From assembly GCF_029892155.1 (NCBI RefSeq), contig NZ_JARZAG010000012.1, forward strand, positions 175,010-239,009: a stretch of DNA of 64,000 nt, given 5' to 3'. Positions within the stretch are counted from its first letter, which is position 1. Each line of letters opens with the position of its first letter. This document shows positions 59,345 to 64,000 of the stretch, piece by piece. A model generated the notes under the pieces. It did no database searches and was not told the origin of the DNA. It worked only from the letters and a program-made list of their open reading frames with translations. The stretch comes from Kitasatospora sp. GAS204B (GTDB lineage Bacteria; Actinomycetota; Actinomycetes; Streptomycetales; Streptomycetaceae). The translations under genes and the position numbers were made by a program.

Positions 59345-61055
59345 TGCCAGGTTCGGACCGGGCCTGGCGATGCCTGGTCGGGCCGTTCCCGGCTCGGGGC
59401 CGGCGGGTGGCCAGCACCGTGAGCGCGATGCCGCCCGCGACCACCGCGGCGCCGCCCAGCGCCATCGGCAGCGTGCTGCGCCCGCCGGTGACGGCCAGGT
59501 CGCTCGCCGCCGGTGTCGCGGTGGTGCGCCCGGCGCTCGGCCTGGCGTCCGCCGGTATCAGTCGGCCGGGCGAGATGCCGCTGTCGGTGGGCGGGAACGA
59601 GAGGAGCGGCGGTGCGAGGGCCGAGGACGAGGGGCCGGTGCCGGCGTCGTCGACCGGCCCGGCGGCGGCCGACGACGCCGGCGCGGCGAGCACGGCCGAG
59701 GGCGATCCGCCGGTCGGTCCCGCCGAGGGTGCGACGGCCAGCGCCGTCACCGTGAAGTCGGCCGACCCGGTGGCGCCGCGCAGCGTCAGGTGCCCGGCCG
59801 CGTGGTCCAGCGGCGCGGTCAGCTGGAGCCGGAAGGTGAACCCCTCCGACTCGCCGGGCCGCAGCACCCTGCTCTCCTGGCACAGGTACTGCCCGGTGTC
59901 GGTCCCGGTCACCACCGCGCAGGCCACCGGAGCGGCGACCACCCGTACCCCGGCCGGGAGTTGGACGTTCAACCCGGCACTGCCCGGGTCCGCCGGTGCC
60001 GTCCGGTCACCGGTGTCGCGCACGGCGAAAGCCGTCGACACGGTCTCCCCCACCGAGCCGCTGACATCGCTCGCGATCGGCACCAGCGGGCCGCTCTCCA
60101 CGTTCTGCAGGACGCTGCTGGAGCTCGCGCTCCCGAAGTCGCCGCCCGACCCGGGCACCAGGGTGAGCGGCGCGCCGCCGCCGGGCCGGTGCCCGCCGAG
60201 GTCGTTCGAGAGCCGCTGGTCCAGCGGCCCGCCGGTGACGTCCACGGCGTAGGAGAAGAGCCCGCCCGCCGGCGCGTCGCCCCCGCCGCCCGGCACCGTG
60301 ACCGCGATCGGCACCGCGGGCCGCAGCACCTGGCCCGGGTGCAGCACGGTGTCGTCGAACCGGCAGAGCACCCAGCCGTCCGGCCCGCCCGGGGTGACGG
60401 GGTAGGAGCAGTTGCCGTAGTCGCCCCGCAGCGCGTAGCCGGCCGGCGGCTGGAAGGAGAGCACCAGCCCGCGCGCGTCCCGGTCGCCCTGGTCGGTGAC
60501 CGCCGCGCCGATCGGCGTCGGGGAGCCGGCGCCGACGCTGATCAGCGCCGGGAGTCGGGCCACGGACAGGTCGGGGCCGTCCCCGACGGTGACGGTGGTC
60601 CGATCGCTCCCGCCGCCGCTCTCGCGCGCGTTCGCGGCCGTGACCGTGTAGCGCAGGCCGCCGGACGCCCCGACCACCGCACCGGCCGCCGCCCGCACCC
60701 CCAGTTGCAGCACGCCGCCGCCGTTCGCCAGGTCGCCCAGCGCGCAGTCGGCCCGCAGCGGTGCGGTGAAGGCGCACTGCGCGGGCAGCCGCAGCTCGCC
60801 CACCCCGGCCAACTGCCGCGCGTCGACGGTCAGCTGGACGCCGGCCAGGGTCGAGCGCCCGTCCCCGGCCAGCACGGCGATGCTCAGCGCCTGGTAGCCG
60901 CCGCCCGGCGCCAGCAACGCGCTGCCGTCGGCCGCGACGGTGAAGACCGCCGGGCCCGGATCCGCGAACGCGAGCGGCGTCCCGGCGCAGAGCGCCGCAG
61001 CGAGGAGCGCGGCCCCCACTCCCCGGCCCCGGGCATACGTGTGCCACCGACCCAT
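59337..61055 (-). CDS. Sortase-anchored surface protein with LAVTG signal, 572 aa
   Basis: A signal peptide (1-31, ending PLAFA) precedes beta-rich repeats with DUF11-like features (about 145-260 DGPDLSVARLPALI...; about 310-430 SVGETVSTAFAVRDTGDR). A Ser/Pro/Ala stalk follows (about 440-525), then the C-terminal sorting signal LAVTGGRSTLP, a hydrophobic helix (MALGGAAVVAGGIALTVLA) and an Arg-rich tail. LAxTG indicates a class E sortase substrate. Ligand unknown. It lies upstream of the chitinase on the same strand with 240 bases between, which hold the chitinase promoter, so the two are independently controlled. Confidence 0.86.
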   Translation of the reverse strand: MGRWHTYARGRGVGAALLAAALCAGTPLAFADPGPAVFTVAADGSALLAPGGGYQALSIAVLAGDGRSTLAGVQLTVDARQLAGVGELRLPAQCAFTAPLRADCALGDLANGGGVLQLGVRAAAGAVVGASGGLRYTVTAANARESGGGSDRTTVTVGDGPDLSVARLPALISVGAGSPTPIGAAVTDQGDRDARGLVLSFQPPAGYALRGDYGNCSYPVTPGGPDGWVLCRFDDTVLHPGQVLRPAVPIAVTVPGGGGDAPAGGLFSYAVDVTGGPLDQRLSNDLGGHRPGGGAPLTLVPGSGGDFGSASSSSVLQNVESGPLVPIASDVSGSVGETVSTAFAVRDTGDRTAPADPGSAGLNVQLPAGVRVVAAPVACAVVTGTDTGQYLCQESRVLRPGESEGFTFRLQLTAPLDHAAGHLTLRGATGSADFTVTALAVAPSAGPTGGSPSAVLAAPASSAAAGPVDDAGTGPSSSALAPPLLSFPPTDSGISPGRLIPADARPSAGRTTATPAASDLAVTGGRSTLPMALGGAAVVAGGIALTVLATRRPRAGNGPTRHRQARSEPGKW

Positions 61056-61273
61056 GGACGAACCCCCGTCGACGTGCTGTCAGGCCATGCGGCTGTAGCG
61101 GAAATCCAAGCACCGCTCCACCGCCCCGCGCCAGCCGGGTGGGTGCCTGTTCGGCCACCCGCCGTCCAGCCGTGGCCCTTTCGTCACCGGCCCGGACCCC
61201 CGTGTCCCGCACGGGCCCCCGGTGCGATAGGACGTACTGCGTCCGAGTGGACGTCCGACGGGAGTGTGCACCG

Positions 61274-62962
61274 GTGCTCTGGCTACGACTTCTCCGGCTC
61301 GGCAGCGAGTTCCCGCGGCTCTGGGGACCGCGCCGGCGGCCGCCGCTGCGACCGCGGCCGCTCGGCCGGGCGCTGATCCGGGCGGGCCGGGCCGACCTGC
61401 TGGCGCAGCGGCGCACCGGCGCCGAGCACGCGCCGCAGACCGCCGCGCTGCTCGACACCCTGCCGCCCGCCACCCGCCGCGAGATCGCGACGGCGCTGCA
61501 GCAGGAGCGACCCGGCCTGACCGCCGGCGACTACGAGTGGGCGGCCACCGTCGCGCTGCGCGACACCCGCTGCGACTGGTCGGCCGCCGAGGTCCACCAG
61601 CTCTTCGGGTGGGCACTGGAGGACGTCGATCCGGTGCACCCGACCAGGCACTGGGCGACTGCCGAGAGCTGCCTGGAACTGCCGCTGGCCGCCTACGAGG
61701 AGTTGGACCCGGCCGAGCGCGAGCCGTTCCACCCCTACCTGCGCACGGTGCTCGCGGCACGGTTCGGCTGCCACACCGACTTCCACGACCCGGACAGCCG
61801 GCCGACCCCCGAGCAGGCCGCCTTCGCCGCGCGACTGCGCGCCCTGCTGCCCACCCGCTTCGACCCGGACCCGCTGCTGCCGGTCGACGAACCGTTCGCG
61901 GTCGCGGCCCGCTGCGGCCTCGGCGCCACTCTCTACGAGGACCCGGCGGTGCGCCTGCTCGAGCTGTGCGCGCGCCCGACCGGCGTCCGGCCCGCCTACG
62001 AATGGCTCGGCCGGGTCCGGGAGTTGGTCCAGCTCGAACCGGCCGTCCGGCAGCCGCTGCGGACGCTGCTGGCCGCCGGATCCGGGGACCCGACCGGCTG
62101 CCCGGCCAGGGAGCGGCACGACGGCCCGCCGAGCGAGCCCGGCGGAGCGCTGCTGGGCACGCTCGCCTGGGTGGCGGTGGTCAGCGAGGACGCCAAGGCG
62201 ATCCACCACCTGGGCCGGGCGCTGAGCCGCCACGCGGGCCAGGCACCGGACGAACTCCGGCCGGGCGCCGCCCACTTCGTCCGCGCCGGCCTGGCCGCCC
62301 TGGCAGCGCTGGCCGGGGAGCCGGGTGCGGGCCAGCACCGCCGGCTGCTGGCCGCCACCTCGCCGACGTCCGCCCGGCAGGCACGCGAGGAGCTGGTCGC
62401 GATCCGCGGCCTGCCCGGCGGCGCCGACCTGAGCGGCCTCAAGGTGCCGGTGGGCCCGTACACGGCGGTCTTCACCTACGACCCGGCCGGCTCGGTGGAG
62501 CTGGGCTTCCGCAACCAGCACGGAAAGCTGCTGACCCGGGTGCCGTCCCAGGTCCGCGAGCGGTACCCGGCCCGGTACGCCGCGCTGCGCGCCCGGCTCG
62601 CCGAGCTGCGCGGGCAACTGGACGTCTACCGGGGCGCGTTGGCCGAGCGGCTGGAGACCGACCCGGGCACGACGGCGGCCCGCTGGCGCGCCGCCTTCCT
62701 GGACGCCCCCGGCCTCGCACCGCTCACCTGCACCCTGGTCTGGGAGATCGACACCGTGTCAGGCCCGGTGCGGGGACTGCCCGTGCGGCCCGCCCGGTCC
62801 GAGCACTGGGTGCTGCGGGACCTGGCGGGCCGGGTGCACGAACTGACCGACGACACCGTGGTGCGACTGTGGAACCCGCGACTCGGCGACCCCGCGCCGG
62901 CCGAGGCCTGGCGGGCCGAGCTGGCGAAGCGCGGGGTCCGCCAACCGGCCGCGCAGCTCTAG
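61274..62962 (+). CDS. DUF4132 family protein, possibly 3'-truncated, 562 aa
   Basis: This is a large cytoplasmic protein of unknown function. The C-terminal third has the DUF4132 pattern: PYTAVFTYDPAGSVELGFRN, YPARYAALRARLAELRGQL, CTLVWEIDTVSGPVRG and AEAWRAELAKRGVRQPAAQL. In relatives I recall, the RQP motif is followed by a further stretch of sequence, whereas here a TAG formed by the hairpin element ends the protein seven residues later. Either the stop is native or the element has truncated the gene. GTG 61274 with GGGAG 10 bases upstream is used as start; longer frames begin at 61139. The N-terminal part is helical and Leu/Arg-rich. Confidence 0.75.
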   Translation: MLWLRLLRLGSEFPRLWGPRRRPPLRPRPLGRALIRAGRADLLAQRRTGAEHAPQTAALLDTLPPATRREIATALQQERPGLTAGDYEWAATVALRDTRCDWSAAEVHQLFGWALEDVDPVHPTRHWATAESCLELPLAAYEELDPAEREPFHPYLRTVLAARFGCHTDFHDPDSRPTPEQAAFAARLRALLPTRFDPDPLLPVDEPFAVAARCGLGATLYEDPAVRLLELCARPTGVRPAYEWLGRVRELVQLEPAVRQPLRTLLAAGSGDPTGCPARERHDGPPSEPGGALLGTLAWVAVVSEDAKAIHHLGRALSRHAGQAPDELRPGAAHFVRAGLAALAALAGEPGAGQHRRLLAATSPTSARQAREELVAIRGLPGGADLSGLKVPVGPYTAVFTYDPAGSVELGFRNQHGKLLTRVPSQVRERYPARYAALRARLAELRGQLDVYRGALAERLETDPGTTAARWRAAFLDAPGLAPLTCTLVWEIDTVSGPVRGLPVRPARSEHWVLRDLAGRVHELTDDTVVRLWNPRLGDPAPAEAWRAELAKRGVRQPAAQL

Positions 62963-63126
62963 GGCCTGTACGGCGGATCTTTTCGGATGAGCCCGCGGCG
63001 TTGGGCGCCCGGCTGGGCGTGCGCCCGAGTCGTCCTCGTACTGGACGTACTTGGGCGATTCGGGCGTGCGTCCAGCCGGGATGCCCGGCGTCGCGGGCCC
63101 GGAAAGATCCGCCGTACAGGCCCTAG
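62959..63126 (+). mobile_element. 168-bp MITE-like hairpin element, copy 2
   Basis: I find no base difference from 20184-20351, and the orientation is the same. Its left CTAG provides the TAG stop codon of the DUF4132 gene, and its right CTAG is followed directly by the left end of an IS701-family element. Identity of two copies 42.8 kb apart implies recent movement, gene conversion or strong constraint. See copy 1 for the structure. Confidence 0.92.
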
Positions 63127-64000
63127 TAGGGCTTGGTCAGGTGTACTCGCTGTGGCGTGTCTTTGTCCCGGTTGGCGCGTTGATGGTGTGTGACACCTGG
63201 GGAGATGGCCGAGGTCCGGGAGGATCTGGAGGCGTTCACGGCGGAGATGTTCGAGGCGTTCACGCGCGCGGATCAGCACCGCTGGGGTCAGGCGTATGTG
63301 CGTGGGCTGCTGCTGGACGGTCGGCGTAAGTCGGTAGAGCCAATGGCGGCCCGGCTGGGCGAGGACGGCAACCGGCAGGCGCTGGCGCACTTCGTCACCT
63401 CCAGCCCATGGAGCCCCGCGCAGGTGCGGGCCCGGCTCGCGTGGCGGATGCACGAGGCCATCAAACCGAGCGCGCTGATCGTCGACGACACCGGCTTCCT
63501 GAAGGACGGCGACGCGTCCGCGTGTGTGTCGCGGCAGTACACCGGCACCGCGGGCAAGGTCACCAACTGCCAGGTCGGGGTCTCGGTACACCTGGCCCGG
63601 GACCATGCCTCGACGCCGGTGAACTGGCGCCTCTTCCTGCCCACGTCCTGGGACCCCGCCTCGCCGCAAGCCGACCCGGACAAGGTGGCCCGGCGTGAAC
63701 GCTGCGGTATCCCGGCCGACTTGGGGCACGTGGAGAAGTGGCAGCTTGCCCTGGACATGATCGACGAGACCCGGTCCTGGGGCGTCGAGGTGCCCCTGGT
63801 CCTGGCCGACGCCGGCTACGGCGACACGGTCGCCTTCCGTCTGGGCCTGAACCAGCGTGGCCTGCGCTACGTGGTCGGCATCTCCAGCCGGCCCACCGCC
63901 CATCTGGCCGCCGCCCGCCCCATCACCCCGCCCTACAGCGGAACGGGGCGGCCGCCGGTGGCCAAGTACCCGACCCCGGCCCTCAGCGTGAAGTCGCTGG
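63127..64000 (+). mobile_element. IS701-family insertion sequence, left part, truncated by window end
   Basis: The element begins at or near 63127, just after CTAG, which agrees with the 4-base YTAR target duplication of this family. Its first bases, TAGGGCTTGGTC, resemble the hairpin element's end (TAGGGCCTG). The transposase gene occupies the rest of the window; the right end is not visible, so the inverted repeat cannot be verified here. Confidence 0.7.
63190..64000 (+). CDS. IS701-family DDE transposase, 3'-truncated by window edge
   Basis: The visible 270 codons match the IS701 transposase type: LRGLLLDGRRKSVEPMAARL near residue 40, FVTSSPWSPAQVR, the first catalytic Asp in LIVDDTGFLKDGD followed by RQYTGTAGKVTNCQVGVSV, and VPLVLADAGYGD with the second Asp. 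The final Glu would lie near or beyond the window end. The start is GTG 63190 (TPGEMAEVRED) or ATG 63205; neither has an ideal ribosome binding site. The frame is intact throughout the visible part, so the element may be active. Confidence 0.9.
   Translation, partial: MTPGEMAEVREDLEAFTAEMFEAFTRADQHRWGQAYVRGLLLDGRRKSVEPMAARLGEDGNRQALAHFVTSSPWSPAQVRARLAWRMHEAIKPSALIVDDTGFLKDGDASACVSRQYTGTAGKVTNCQVGVSVHLARDHASTPVNWRLFLPTSWDPASPQADPDKVARRERCGIPADLGHVEKWQLALDMIDETRSWGVEVPLVLADAGYGDTVAFRLGLNQRGLRYVVGISSRPTAHLAAARPITPPYSGTGRPPVAKYPTPALSVKSL

Noticed and set aside
62959..63903. Minus-strand frame of 314 codons running from the transposase into the hairpin element
   Set aside because: It is antisense to the clear IS701 transposase frame and its C-terminal text is simply the translated hairpin repeat, as also seen at the other copy.

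Overview
The window is high-GC actinobacterial DNA, most probably from a Streptomycetaceae genome (Streptomyces, Kitasatospora or a close relative). This rests on strong GC bias at third codon positions, frequent GTG starts, 4-base GTGA/ATGA gene overlaps, DUF5926, DUF1906 and sortase LAxTG families, a chitinase promoter of the Streptomyces type, and a block typical of streptomycete cores (GDPD, ATP-binding kinase-like protein, DUF5926, primase/polymerase-like protein, PP2C, aminopeptidase P). Species cannot be fixed from the sequence alone. All calls were made by reading the sequence; no database search was run.

Layout. 1-5.2 kb: a tightly coupled operon with a truncated membrane protein, an epimerase/dehydratase, a sugar nucleotidyltransferase, a second epimerase, a Spherulin-4 (GH135-like) protein and a secreted GH114 lipoprotein. 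Both hydrolase families are associated with alpha-1,4-galactosamine polymers, so this looks like a Pel- or galactosaminogalactan-like exopolysaccharide locus. 5.2-12.1 kb: a small membrane protein, an aldo/keto reductase, an NlpC/P60-SPFH pair, a large Ig-like surface protein, two identical tRNA-Arg genes and tRNA-Ser(GCT). 12.3-24.6 kb: a large PAS/receiver signalling protein, an acyl-CoA ligase, a LysR-quinone oxidoreductase pair with a perfect palindromic operator, a DUF1906 secreted protein, a small secreted protein, a GlcD-type oxidase, a DUF347 membrane protein and tRNA-Ser(TGA). 24.6-37.9 kb: conserved core genes, including an HtrA protease, a TPP riboswitch controlling cytX, GDPD, DUF5926, a candidate small-RNA locus with CRP-like palindromes, prim-pol-like, PP2C, aminopeptidase P, GlxA regulator and rhodanese. 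38-46 kb: a membrane glycosyltransferase-like protein, an LAFTG surface protein, a sugar ABC importer without its own ATPase, and a secreted alkaline-phosphatase-superfamily protein preceded by a PHO-box-like repeat.

46.4-56.6 kb is the most accessory-looking part. A TetR gene, an amidase with an AtzG-like small subunit, an MFS exporter and a metallo-beta-lactamase-fold hydrolase share a 27-base operator-like sequence that occurs upstream of both tetR and the exporter. A decayed MerR-type effector domain follows, then a CoA-transferase pair, a YkgJ-pentapeptide fusion, a LysR gene and a PH-like protein. 56.7-64 kb holds a GH18 chitinase with a recognisable chitin-type promoter, an LAVTG surface protein, a DUF4132 gene, and an IS701-family transposase cut by the window end.

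The least expected feature is a 168-base element present twice with no visible difference (20184-20351 and 62959-63126). It is bounded by CTAG, has 24-base perfect terminal inverted repeats, and folds end to end into one hairpin in which all ten non-Watson-Crick pairs are G-U on the plus strand. At both sites its CTAG end forms the TAG stop codon of the adjoining gene.
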